This document shows positions 1 to 7,937 of a stretch of 64,000 bases of DNA, one piece after another. Within the stretch, counting starts at the first letter, position 1. The number at the start of each line of letters is the position of its first letter. The translations under genes were made by a program, and so were the position numbers. The notes under the pieces were generated by a model. It saw only the letters and a program-made list of their open reading frames with translations, searched no databases and had not been told where the DNA came from. Source of the stretch: Rhodobacter sp. Har01 (lineage in GTDB: Bacteria; Pseudomonadota; Alphaproteobacteria; Rhodobacterales; Rhodobacteraceae). The stretch is taken from positions 620,001 to 684,000 of the forward strand of contig NZ_JAJCTD010000001.1 of NCBI RefSeq assembly GCF_020564565.1, given 5' to 3'.

Positions 1-3000
1 CCTCGGTCTCTTTCTGGCCGATGAACCGGCTGAAGACCAAGCCCAGCACCCGGCTTAGATCGTCCATCACCAGATAGAAGGCCGGCACGATGACCAGGCT
101 GAGAACCGTCGAGACGATGATGCCGCCGATCACCGCGGTGGCCATCGGCGCGCGGAAGGCGCCACCTTCGCCCACGCCAAGGGCCGAGGGCAGCATTCCC
201 GCCGACATCGCGATCGAGGTCATCACCACCGGCTGGGCCCGCTTGTGGCCGGCCTCGACCACCGCCTGATAGCGGTCGAAGCCGCGGCGCCGCATCTCGA
301 TGGCGAAGTCGATGATGAGGATCGCGTTCTTCGACACGATCCCCATCAGCATCAGAAGGCCGATCAGGACCGGCATCGACACCGCCGACCCGGTGGACAA
401 CAGCGCCGCCGCCACCCCGCCGATGGCCAGCGGCAGCGAGAACAGGATCGTGAAGGGTTGCAGGACTGATCCGAACAACAGGATCAGCACCGTCAGCATC
501 AGCATCAGGCCCAGGATCATGGCCTTGCCGAAGCTGGCGAACAGCTCTTGCTGGATTTCCGCATCGCCGGATTCCTCCAGCCGCGCCGAGGCCGGCAGGT
601 CCACCCGAGCGGCGATCTCCTTGAACCGGGCCGAGGCCTCGCCCAGAGCCACGCCCACCGGCAGGTTGGCGCCGATGGTGGCGCGACGTTCCTTGTTCAG
701 CCGCTCGATGGTCGACGGGCCTTCGGCGATCCGGATGTCGGCCACCGCCGACAGCGGCACCTGCGCCCCGGTCGATGTATAGACCTTGAGACTGGCGATC
801 CGCGTCAGATCCTCGCGCGAGGCGTCGGCCAGCCGCACCCGCACCGGGATCAGCCGGTTGTCGATCGAGATCTTGGGCAGGGCCGCATCGACGTCACCGA
901 TGGTGGCGACCCGGACCACCGCCGCGATGTCGGAGGTGGTGACGCCCAGCCGGGCGGCTTCCTCATTGCGCGGCGTGATCTGGATTTCCGGACGCGGCAG
1001 GGCACCTTCGCTGGCGACGTTGGCCAGCAGAGGATCGCCGCGCAGCGCCTCTTCCAGGGCCCGGACGGCGCCGTTCAGGTCCGCCTCGTTCGCCGCCAGC
1101 ACGGAATAGGAAATGTCGCGCTCGCCGCGGTCGTTCAGCTTGACCACGCGCACGTCCGGCACCTCGGCCAGGCGGCGGAACACCTCTGCCTCGATCACGT
1201 TCTGCGGCACGGTGCGGCCGCTGTTCTCGACTTCGGGCACCAGCCCGCCGATCAGCGGAATCCGCTGCCCCAGCTGCGACAGTTTCAGCAGCAGCGAATG
1301 GTCGATCTTGACCAGCGTCACCGTGATCGCGGCGCGGCGGATGTCGCGGTCGCCCTTGGGCGAAGCGCCGCCCAGGACGAAGATGTTCTCGATCCAGTCA
1401 AGATCGGAGATCTTGGCCACCATGGCCTGGGTGGTGCGGTCGGTCTCGTCCAGCGTCGATCCGGGCGGCAGTTCGACCGAGATCGAGATCCGGCTCACGT
1501 CCTCGGGCGGCATGAAGGAGCCCGGCACCCGCATCATCGCCAGCACCGAGAAATAGACCAGGATCAAGGCGATCACCATGGTCAGGTAGTAGCGGCCGAT
1601 CGCCACCTTTCGCGACACCTGCCACGCCCCGGTCGCCGCCCGGATCAACCGCAGATAGCCCTTCATGAACGGGCCGTCGCGGTGGCTGTGCTCGGTGCCG
1701 GCGTCCTTGGACCGCATCAGGTAGGCGGCCATCATCGGCGTGATCAGCCGCGCGACCAGCAGCGAGAAGGTGACCGAGATCGCCACCGTCAGGCCGAACT
1801 GCCGGAAATACTGGCCCGGGATGCCGGCCATGAAGCTGACCGGCACGAAGACCGCGATGATGGTGGAGCTGGTGGCGATGACGGCAAGGCCGATCTCGTC
1901 TGCGGCGTCCATTGCGGCGCGATAGGGTGACTTGCCCATGCGGATGTGCCGGGTGATGTTCTCGATCTCGACGATGGCGTCGTCGACCAGGATGCCGGTC
2001 GCCAGCGTCATGGCCAGGAAGCTGACGAGGTTCAGCGAAAACCCGATCAGGTCCATCACCCAGAAGGTCGGAATCGCCGACAGCGGCAGGGCAATGGCCG
2101 AGATCAGCGTGGCCCGCCCGTTGCGCAGGAAGGCCAGCACCACCAGAACTGCCAGAAGCGAGCCTTCCAGCAGGGTATGCAACGCGCTTTCGTAGTTGCC
2201 GTAGGTGTAGAAGACGGTCTCGTCCACCAGATTGAAGCCGACGCCCGGGTTCCTTTCGGAGATTTCCGCGATCGAGGCGTTGACCGTTTCGGCGACCGAC
2301 ACTTCCGAGGCGCCCTTGGCGCGGAACACTGCGAAGACCACCACCTGCTCGCCGTTCACCCGCGAAAACGACCGAAGTTCCTCGTAGGTGTCGACGATCT
2401 GGCCCAGATCGGCCAGCTTGACATGCCGCCCCGAAGGCAGCGCGACGGTGGTCTCGGCCAGCTTGTCCACGTCTTGCGCGTCGCCCAGAAGGCGGATCGC
2501 CTGCTCGCCCTCGCCCAACTCGGCGCGGCCGGCGCCGACGTTGGTGTTGGTGGCGCGCAACTGGCCCGAGACCGCCTGCGCGGTGATCCCGTAGCTGCCC
2601 AGCTTGACCGGGTCCAGAAGCACCTGCACCTCACGGTCGGCGCCACCGAAGCGGCTGATCCGGCCGATCCCGGGTTTGGACTGCAAGGCCCGGGTCACGG
2701 TGTCATCGACGAACCAGCTCAGTTCTTCGAAGGTCATCCCCGGGGCGGTCACGGCGAAGGTCATGATCGCCTGACCCTCGACGTCGATCTTCGTCACCTG
2801 CGGCGTGTCGGCATCGGCCGGCAGGTCGCCGACAATCTGGTCGATGGCGTCCTTGGTGTCCTGCACCGCCTCGTCGGTGGGCTTTTCCATCCGGAACTCG
2901 ATCAGCGTCGTCGAAACGCCGTCCGAGACGTTCGAGACCACGTTCTTGACCCCGGTGATGCCCGAGACGGCATCCTCGACCTCTTTGGTGACCTGGGTTT

Positions 3001-3178
3001 CCAGTTCCGCAGGCGCAGCACCGGGCTGCGAGATGGTGACGCTGACCAGCGGGAAGTCGATGTTCGGGAAACGGGTGATCGGCAGGGCATTGAACGACTG
3101 CCAGCCCAGCACCAGAAGCATGAAGAACGCCAGCAGCGGCGCCACGGGGTTGCGGATGGCCCAGGCCGAGAAGTTCAT
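1..3178 (-). CDS. RND efflux transporter, inner-membrane permease subunit (3' end off window)
   Basis: Resistance-nodulation-division proton antiporter of the AcrB/MexB type, which exports drugs or other compounds from the inner membrane and periplasm. About 1059 codons are visible; the reading frame is open to the left edge, so only the last part of the cytoplasmic tail is missing. The start ATG at 3178 has an AGGAGAAGCAGG-type ribosome site. The N-terminus (MNFSAWAIRNPVAPLLAFFM) is the typical first transmembrane helix. The TM4 proton-relay pair is seen as Asp399-Asp400 in LATGILVDDAIVEIEN. The gene begins 13 bases after the adaptor gene, so the two share a transcript with the tetR regulator. 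No outer-membrane factor is visible; it may lie to the left or be a shared TolC. Confidence 0.93.
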   Translation of the reverse strand, partial: MNFSAWAIRNPVAPLLAFFMLLVLGWQSFNALPITRFPNIDFPLVSVTISQPGAAPAELETQVTKEVEDAVSGITGVKNVVSNVSDGVSTTLIEFRMEKPTDEAVQDTKDAIDQIVGDLPADADTPQVTKIDVEGQAIMTFAVTAPGMTFEELSWFVDDTVTRALQSKPGIGRISRFGGADREVQVLLDPVKLGSYGITAQAVSGQLRATNTNVGAGRAELGEGEQAIRLLGDAQDVDKLAETTVALPSGRHVKLADLGQIVDTYEELRSFSRVNGEQVVVFAVFRAKGASEVSVAETVNASIAEISERNPGVGFNLVDETVFYTYGNYESALHTLLEGSLLAVLVVLAFLRNGRATLISAIALPLSAIPTFWVMDLIGFSLNLVSFLAMTLATGILVDDAIVEIENITRHIRMGKSPYRAAMDAADEIGLAVIATSSTIIAVFVPVSFMAGIPGQYFRQFGLTVAISVTFSLLVARLITPMMAAYLMRSKDAGTEHSHRDGPFMKGYLRLIRAATGAWQVSRKVAIGRYYLTMVIALILVYFSVLAMMRVPGSFMPPEDVSRISISVELPPGSTLDETDRTTQAMVAKISDLDWIENIFVLGGASPKGDRDIRRAAITVTLVKIDHSLLLKLSQLGQRIPLIGGLVPEVENSGRTVPQNVIEAEVFRRLAEVPDVRVVKLNDRGERDISYSVLAANEADLNGAVRALEEALRGDPLLANVASEGALPRPEIQITPRNEEAARLGVTTSDIAAVVRVATIGDVDAALPKISIDNRLIPVRVRLADASREDLTRIASLKVYTSTGAQVPLSAVADIRIAEGPSTIERLNKERRATIGANLPVGVALGEASARFKEIAARVDLPASARLEESGDAEIQQELFASFGKAMILGLMLMLTVLILLFGSVLQPFTILFSLPLAIGGVAAALLSTGSAVSMPVLIGLLMLMGIVSKNAILIIDFAIEMRRRGFDRYQAVVEAGHKRAQPVVMTSIAMSAGMLPSALGVGEGGAFRAPMATAVIGGIIVSTVLSLVIVPAFYLVMDDLSRVLGLVFSRFIGQKETE

Positions 3179-3191
3179 CGCCTGCTTCTCC

Positions 3192-4385
3192 TCAGTTCGT
3201 CGCCGGCGCGGCGACCGGCGCGATTCGGTCGCCGTTGCGCACAAAGGAACCGGCCTTGGTAACGACCTTATCACCCGGCGCCAGGCCGGACAGGATTTCG
3301 ACGAAGCCGCCGTCGCGGATGCCGGTCTGGACCACCACGCGCTCGACGATGCCGTCGGTCACCCGCATCACCGTGGCCGCCCCGTTTTCAGAGCCGACCG
3401 AGGTGACCGGCACGGCCAGGGCGTCATGCTCGGTGACCAGGATTTCGGCCTCGACGAACATGCCGGCGCGCAGCCCGGCAAAGGCATCCACGCTCAGCCG
3501 CGCCCGGCCCAGCCGCGTGGTGGCATCGATCGAGGGTTCCACCAGCCGCACCGTTCCGGTCAGGGGGCTGGCCAGGCCGACGGCGCGCAGCACGGCCTTC
3601 TGGCCCTGGGCGAGGCGCAGGATGTCGGTTTCGGCCACATCGACGCGCAGTTCCAGCGCGCCGTCCTTTTCCAGAACGAACATCGGGGTGCCCGCAGCGG
3701 TGGCGATGGCGCCGATGGTGGCATTGCGGTCGGTGATCCGGCCGGCATAGGGCGCCTTCACATCGGTCCGGGTCAACTGCAGTTCCACATTGGCCAGCTG
3801 CGCCTCGCTCAGCGACAATTGTGCCCGCGCCGCGGCCAGCGACTGCCGCGCCACCGAGACCCGCGCCGTTGCCGACACCGAAGCGGCATTGGCGGTGTCC
3901 AGCGCTGCCTGGCTGGCCGAGCCCTGTTCGCGCAGCTTGCGGGCGCGCTCGGCCACCCTTGCGGCCTCGGCCGAGGCGGATTCGGCGTCCAGAAGCTGTG
4001 CCTCGCCCTGGGCGATGGTGGCCTTCGCGGCCTCGACCGCGGCCACCGACTGGGCGCGCTGCAACTCCAGCGTGGAGCGCGACAGCCGGGCCAGCACCTG
4101 GCCCTCGGTCACCTCGTCGCCCACGTCGGCCAAGAGCGCCTCGATCGGCTGCCCTTCGATCAGCGGCTGCACCTGCACCTCTTCGATCGGCGCAATCAGC
4201 CCCGAGGCGATGATGCGGTCGGACAGTCTGCGCACCCCCGCGGTCGAGACGGTGATGGCCGGAAGGCTGGCCGCACCCGAGGCGGCAGCGGCGGGGTCTT
4301 CGGTGCTGGCCTCGGCCAGAGCTGGCAGCGGGGCGGCGGCGACCAGGGCAAGGACGGCAGCCAGGGCAAGGGGGCGAAGACGCAT
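3192..4385 (-). CDS. RND efflux periplasmic adaptor subunit (membrane fusion protein)
   Basis: A 397-residue HlyD/AcrA-family adaptor linking the RND pump to an outer-membrane channel. It has an N-terminal signal peptide (hydrophobic stretch ending LPALAEA), a biotinyl-lipoyl-like half-motif (VQPLIEGQPIEALLADVGDEV) near residue 75, a long alpha-helical hairpin rich in Ala, Glu and Gln (about 95-200), the second lipoyl half (DVKAPYAGRITDRNATIGA) and a beta-barrel/membrane-proximal end. Length and domain order are normal for the family. It starts 5 bases after the tetR stop and ends 13 bases before the pump gene, giving a tetR-adaptor-pump operon. Confidence 0.93.
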   Translation of the reverse strand: MRLRPLALAAVLALVAAAPLPALAEASTEDPAAAASGAASLPAITVSTAGVRRLSDRIIASGLIAPIEEVQVQPLIEGQPIEALLADVGDEVTEGQVLARLSRSTLELQRAQSVAAVEAAKATIAQGEAQLLDAESASAEAARVAERARKLREQGSASQAALDTANAASVSATARVSVARQSLAAARAQLSLSEAQLANVELQLTRTDVKAPYAGRITDRNATIGAIATAAGTPMFVLEKDGALELRVDVAETDILRLAQGQKAVLRAVGLASPLTGTVRLVEPSIDATTRLGRARLSVDAFAGLRAGMFVEAEILVTEHDALAVPVTSVGSENGAATVMRVTDGIVERVVVQTGIRDGGFVEILSGLAPGDKVVTKAGSFVRNGDRIAPVAAPATN

Positions 4386-4390
4386 CGGGG

Positions 4391-5002
4391 TCAGCTTTCG
4401 GAACGGGCAATGATTTCGTCAAGGGTCGCGTCGATCCCGCGCAGGATCAGCGCATCCAGATCGGGCGAGCGGGCGGTCGGGTTGCGGGTGGCGGCGGCCT
4501 TGATCATCAGCACGATGTACTGGGCATGGGCGCCGAAACGCTGGCGGCAGACCTCGACGCCCTGTCCGGTTGCCCGGGCGAAGACGTCGAGAAGGTTTTC
4601 TGCCACCAGATCCTCCATCCCGCAGCAGATGCGCGCGATCTCGGCCTTGCGCTGCGCTGCGGCGCTGATCTCGGCCCAGAGCCGGCCGTCGTCAGGATGA
4701 CACTGGTCGCGCACATGTTCGGCGATCTTTGCTCGCAGCACCGTCATCGGCTCACCGGCCTGGCGGATGGCGGCAAAGTCACGCTGGATCTCGTCCATGT
4801 CGAAGGCGACCATGGCCTCGACGATGGCATCCTTGGACGGGAAATAGCGGTAGAAGTTGCCCACGCTCATACCCGCCGCACGCGCCAGATCCTGCATCGA
4901 GGCGCCGTCAAATCCCTTGTCGGCAAAGACCGAGCGGATGCGGGCCAGGATTTCGACGCTGCGGGCATCAGCGCCATGGGGCAGGGCGGCAAGCAGGGTC
5001 AT
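4391..5002 (-). CDS. TetR/AcrR-family transcriptional repressor of the efflux operon
   Basis: A 203-residue TetR-family regulator. The N-terminal helix-turn-helix is clear (FADKGFDGASMQDLARAAGM, then SVGNFYRYFPSKDAIVEAM); the C-terminal half is the variable ligand and dimer domain. I chose ATG 5002 because the HTH begins 15-20 residues later, as usual; longer versions would run into tgt's promoter region and have no family support. It is first in the operon with the adaptor and pump. A perfect 16-base palindrome 28 bases upstream is its likely operator, implying autorepression relieved by a pump substrate. The effector cannot be read from sequence. Confidence 0.92.
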   Translation of the reverse strand: MTLLAALPHGADARSVEILARIRSVFADKGFDGASMQDLARAAGMSVGNFYRYFPSKDAIVEAMVAFDMDEIQRDFAAIRQAGEPMTVLRAKIAEHVRDQCHPDDGRLWAEISAAAQRKAEIARICCGMEDLVAENLLDVFARATGQGVEVCRQRFGAHAQYIVLMIKAAATRNPTARSPDLDALILRGIDATLDEIIARSES

Positions 5003-5029
5003 CGGGATGGGCCTGTTCCAGAAGGGCAG

Positions 5030-5045
5030 GAATGAACGTTCATTC
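5030..5045. promoter_or_regulatory. TetR-type palindromic operator
   Basis: A perfect 16-base dyad, GAATGAACGTTCATTC, between the divergent tetR (start 5002) and tgt (start 5171). It has the TGAATGA-type half-site and even spacing common for AcrR/TetR operators and sits where it would overlap the tetR promoter. The role is inferred from position and symmetry. Confidence 0.7.
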
Positions 5046-5170
5046 AGTCGACTTAGCGGACCTGACCGAAAGGTCAAGGACATTCTAGCGCCGGTTGCGC
5101 CATGCCGGCCGCCGCTCTTGGCAAGCGCCGCATTTTCGCGCATCACCCGGCGGATCAGGCGGGGATGGAC

Positions 5171-6301
5171 ATGGCGGAACGGTTCGGCTTCACGGTCAAG
5201 GCGCGCGACGGCCGCGCCCGCAGCGGCGTGATCGACACGCCGCGCGGCAAGGTGCGCACGCCGGCCTTCATGCCGGTGGGCACCGCCGGCACGGTCAAGG
5301 CCATGCTGCCCGAAAGCGTGCGCGCAACCGGGGCCGACATCCTGTTGGGCAACACCTACCACCTGATGTTGCGCCCCGGCGCCGAGCGGATCGCCCGGTT
5401 GGGGGGCTTGCACCGTTTCATGAACTGGCACCGCCCGATCCTGACCGACAGCGGCGGCTTTCAGGTGATGAGCCTGTCGGACCTGCGCAAGCTGACCGAA
5501 GAGGGCGTCACCTTCCGCAGCCACGTCGATGGCTCGAAGCACTTTCTCTCGCCGGAAACCAGCATGGATATCCAGCGGTTGCTGGGCAGCGACATCGTGA
5601 TGGCCTTCGATGAATGCCCCGCGCTGCCTGCCGACGAGGCCACCGTGGCAAGCTCCATGCGGCTGTCGATGCGATGGGCGCAACGCTCGCGCGATGCCTT
5701 CGGCGACCGGCCGGGCCATGCCCTGTTCGGCATCATGCAGGGCGGCGTCACCCGCGAATTGCGCGCCGAAAGCGCCGCGGCGCTGACCGCCATCGGCTTT
5801 GACGGCTATGCCATCGGCGGGCTGGCCGTAGGCGAGGGGCAGGAGGCGATGTTCGGCGTCCTTGACTACGCCCCGGGTTTCCTGCCCGAGGATCGCCCGC
5901 GCTACCTTATGGGCGTCGGCAAGCCTGACGATATCGTCGGCGCCGTGCAGCGCGGCATCGACATGATGGATTGCGTGCTGCCGTCACGGTCGGGCCGCAC
6001 CGGCCAGGCCTGGACCCGGCGGGGGCAGGTGAACATCAAGAACGCCCGCCACGCCGACGACCCGCGCCCGCTGGACGAGGCCTGCACCTGCCCGGCCTGC
6101 CGCAGCTATTCCCGCGCCTACCTGCACCATGTCTTTCGGGCCGGCGAGATCGTCGCCTCGATGCTGCTGACCTGGCATAACCTGCACTACTACCAGGATC
6201 TGATGCAGGGCCTGCGCGACGCCATCGGCGGCGGGCGGCTTGCGGATTTCACGTCGGAATTCCACGCCGCACGGGCCGAAGGCGACATCCCGCCGCTGTG
6301 A
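5171..6301 (+). CDS. tgt: Queuine tRNA-ribosyltransferase (tRNA-guanine transglycosylase)
   Basis: Exchanges guanine-34 of GUN-anticodon tRNAs for the queuosine precursor preQ1. The 376-residue protein has the catalytic aspartates Asp93 ([10 protein letters not shown]) and Asp267 ([15 protein letters not shown]) and the C-terminal zinc site CTCPAC followed by a distal His in [13 protein letters not shown] 5171 is preferred because a GGGG ribosome site lies 6 bases upstream; ATG 5165 is also possible but sits directly against that site. Full-length and apparently intact. It is divergent from the efflux operon and likely has its own promoter. Confidence 0.97.
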   Translation: MAERFGFTVKARDGRARSGVIDTPRGKVRTPAFMPVGTAGTVKAMLPESVRATGADILLGNTYHLMLRPGAERIARLGGLHRFMNWHRPILTDSGGFQVMSLSDLRKLTEEGVTFRSHVDGSKHFLSPETSMDIQRLLGSDIVMAFDECPALPADEATVASSMRLSMRWAQRSRDAFGDRPGHALFGIMQGGVTRELRAESAAALTAIGFDGYAIGGLAVGEGQEAMFGVLDYAPGFLPEDRPRYLMGVGKPDDIVGAVQRGIDMMDCVLPSRSGRTGQAWTRRGQVNIKNARHADDPRPLDEACTCPACRSYSRAYLHHVFRAGEIVASMLLTWHNLHYYQDLMQGLRDAIGGGRLADFTSEFHAARAEGDIPPL

Positions 6302-6312
6302 CGGCAGGCCGC

Positions 6313-6735
6313 TCAGGGTGCCACGGTTTCGCGCAGATAGACGACGTTGCCGCTGCCGTCCGACGAGGTGATCTCGGCCACATGCCGGCCCCGGTGTTCG
6401 CCCTTCTGCATCAACTCGATTTCGAACGAGGCCGACTTGCCCTGGAACCGTCCGCTCAGCCCGCCCGAGCAGGTCGAACGGAACTTCTGCAGCATCAGGC
6501 CGCGCTTGCGCTTCGGCGGACCGACATTGACGATGTCGCCAACGCTGCCCGCGCAGTAAAGCCCGATCAGCGACCGCATCTCCCCGGCGGCGTAGCCGTC
6601 CACGACGTAGAATCCCTCGACGTCGGGCCTGGCCCGCTTCAGGCTGAAGCCGAAGGCCTGCAACGGCTCGGCAAGGGCCGGGGTTGCGGCCAGCAGCAGG
6701 GCGGTGGGCAAGGCAAGGCGGGCGGTTCTGAACAT
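6313..6735 (-). CDS. Small secreted protein of unknown function
   Basis: A 140-residue protein with a clear Sec signal peptide (MFRTARLALPTALLLAATPALA, cleavage after ALA). The mature part is mixed polar/hydrophobic with two cysteines (LIGLYCAG and RSTCSGG) that could form a disulfide in the periplasm. It ends 11 bases from the tgt stop (tail to tail). I do not recognise the family. The start at 6735 was chosen because the signal peptide begins there; a longer in-frame extension to 6957 is Arg/Pro-rich and has no signal. Confidence 0.7.
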   Translation of the reverse strand: MFRTARLALPTALLLAATPALAEPLQAFGFSLKRARPDVEGFYVVDGYAAGEMRSLIGLYCAGSVGDIVNVGPPKRKRGLMLQKFRSTCSGGLSGRFQGKSASFEIELMQKGEHRGRHVAEITSSDGSGNVVYLRETVAP

Positions 6736-7113
6736 CGGCGATCCCCGGTTGATTTCGCATTGCGGCCAATGGCGACCGCGCCCCGCCTGGCGGTGCCAGG
6801 GCAAATGCCCTTGCGCGACAGGACAGAGCGCGCCGGACGTGGCGACAGACCTTGGCCGGAGTAAGGCGGTGGCAGGGCGAGGCCGCCCGAATGGCGAGAA
6901 GGGTCGATCCGCCGCTGGCTTCCCCCGGGCCGAAAATCTGCACGATCTGACAGTCAATCTGTCCAGAAAAGTTTACATGCCCGATGTGCATGTTCGCACA
7001 GACATTGCCGTTGTGTCACCCTGACTTGCCTGCTCTTGGCCTTGTCGCACTTACCCGCTCGATTCCACCGCTTGAGTGTAAACTTCGGTAGAGCTGTCGT
7101 GCTGAGTCGTGCT
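6736..7113. other. Intergenic region with inverted repeats and TGT-N12-ACA / TGT-N8-ACA sites
   Basis: A 378-base non-coding stretch between two divergent genes. It holds a TGT-N12-ACA site at 6960-6977, a TGT-N8-ACA site at 6991-7004 and a 9-base inverted repeat (AAGTTTACA at 6969-6977, TGTAAACTT at 7077-7085). TGT-N12-ACA is the consensus for PpsR/CrtJ, the redox/light repressor of photosynthesis genes in Rhodobacter. Whether PpsR acts here is inference. Confidence 0.4.
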
Positions 7114-7716
7114 ATGCCTGATCCCGTTGGCGTCCGGCCCGCAGGACGCGCCGAAAGGACGTGCGCCATCGTCAAGTTCCTGCAGGTCTTCTACGTGCTT
7201 GACCGCACCCACCGGCTGCTTTGGGTCGGTGGCGACTGGGACGATTTCGCCGCCCAGAACGAAGGCGATCTTGCCCGCGCCTCGCGTGTGCTGAGCAGCC
7301 ACCTGGAGGACCATCTGGTCGGGACCGAGACGCAGGACGTGATGCGCGGCGTGCTGGACGACGTGCTTGCGCTCAAGCGCAGCTTCCGCATCGAATACCG
7401 CTGTGACAGCCCGACCCTCAGGCGCGACATGCGGATGACCATCACCGCAATGCGCGCCGACCGTCTGCTTGTCACCCATGATCTGCTGGATGCGCGGTCG
7501 TTCCCGCCGATCGGCCCCGGCTGGACCTGGCTGCCGGGGGCATTTGACTGCAAGTGCAGCTTCTGCTGCGGACTGCGGCGAGCCGATGGCTGGGTCGATC
7601 CGTTCACCACCGGCAAACGCCATCCCGAACTGGTTGACTACGGCGTCTGCCCGGCGTGCCGCGCCATGATCGACCGCGAGCGCACCCGCATCCGCAAGGC
7701 CGGGCGGGTGAACTGA
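7114..7716 (+). CDS. PAS-like protein with C-terminal four-cysteine cluster
   Basis: A 200-residue predicted cytoplasmic protein. Residues about 20-140 (from VKFLQVFYVLDRTHRLLWVGGDW to TMRADRLLVTHDLL) resemble a PAS-type sensory fold in length and strand/helix pattern. The C-terminus holds a possible zinc or iron site, CKCSFCC followed about 38 residues later by CPAC. No output domain is visible, so it could be a small sensor or protein-protein adaptor. The start at ATG 7114 is the first good candidate; a TTG at 7036 would add 26 residues. The family is not certain. Photosynthesis-type regulatory sites lie upstream. Confidence 0.65.
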   Translation: MPDPVGVRPAGRAERTCAIVKFLQVFYVLDRTHRLLWVGGDWDDFAAQNEGDLARASRVLSSHLEDHLVGTETQDVMRGVLDDVLALKRSFRIEYRCDSPTLRRDMRMTITAMRADRLLVTHDLLDARSFPPIGPGWTWLPGAFDCKCSFCCGLRRADGWVDPFTTGKRHPELVDYGVCPACRAMIDRERTRIRKAGRVN

Positions 7717-7827
7717 GCCCTTGGCCGGGCGACAACGGCGCGGCTCCGGGGGCATCATGGCCAATTGTGGATTTCCCGCCCTTGCGGGCGACCCGCCGAT
7801 GAGGTCAAAATGGGTGTCTGACGGGTT

Positions 7828-7856
7828 CTTGAATCCCCTGCCAGCAGGGCACAAAT
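7828..7856 (+). promoter_or_regulatory. Possible heat-shock (RpoH) promoter of lon
   Basis: CTTGAAT at 7828-7834 matches the sigma32 minus-35 core; a CACAAAT element at 7850-7856 is a poor minus-10 match. Position (82 bases before the lon start) and known heat induction of lon support it; the sequence match alone is weak. Confidence 0.3.
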
Positions 7857-7937
7857 AGAGAACCCTGATCCGATGGAGAGAATGGCGGTTGCCGATGGTC
7901 GGGGCCGCCTTTCCCTGCCGCAACGCAAGGATGCCCG

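Noticed and set aside
245..3262. Long plus-strand frames across the RND pump gene
   Set aside because: Antisense shadows; the minus-strand frame encodes a recognisable RND pump with its proton-relay aspartates.
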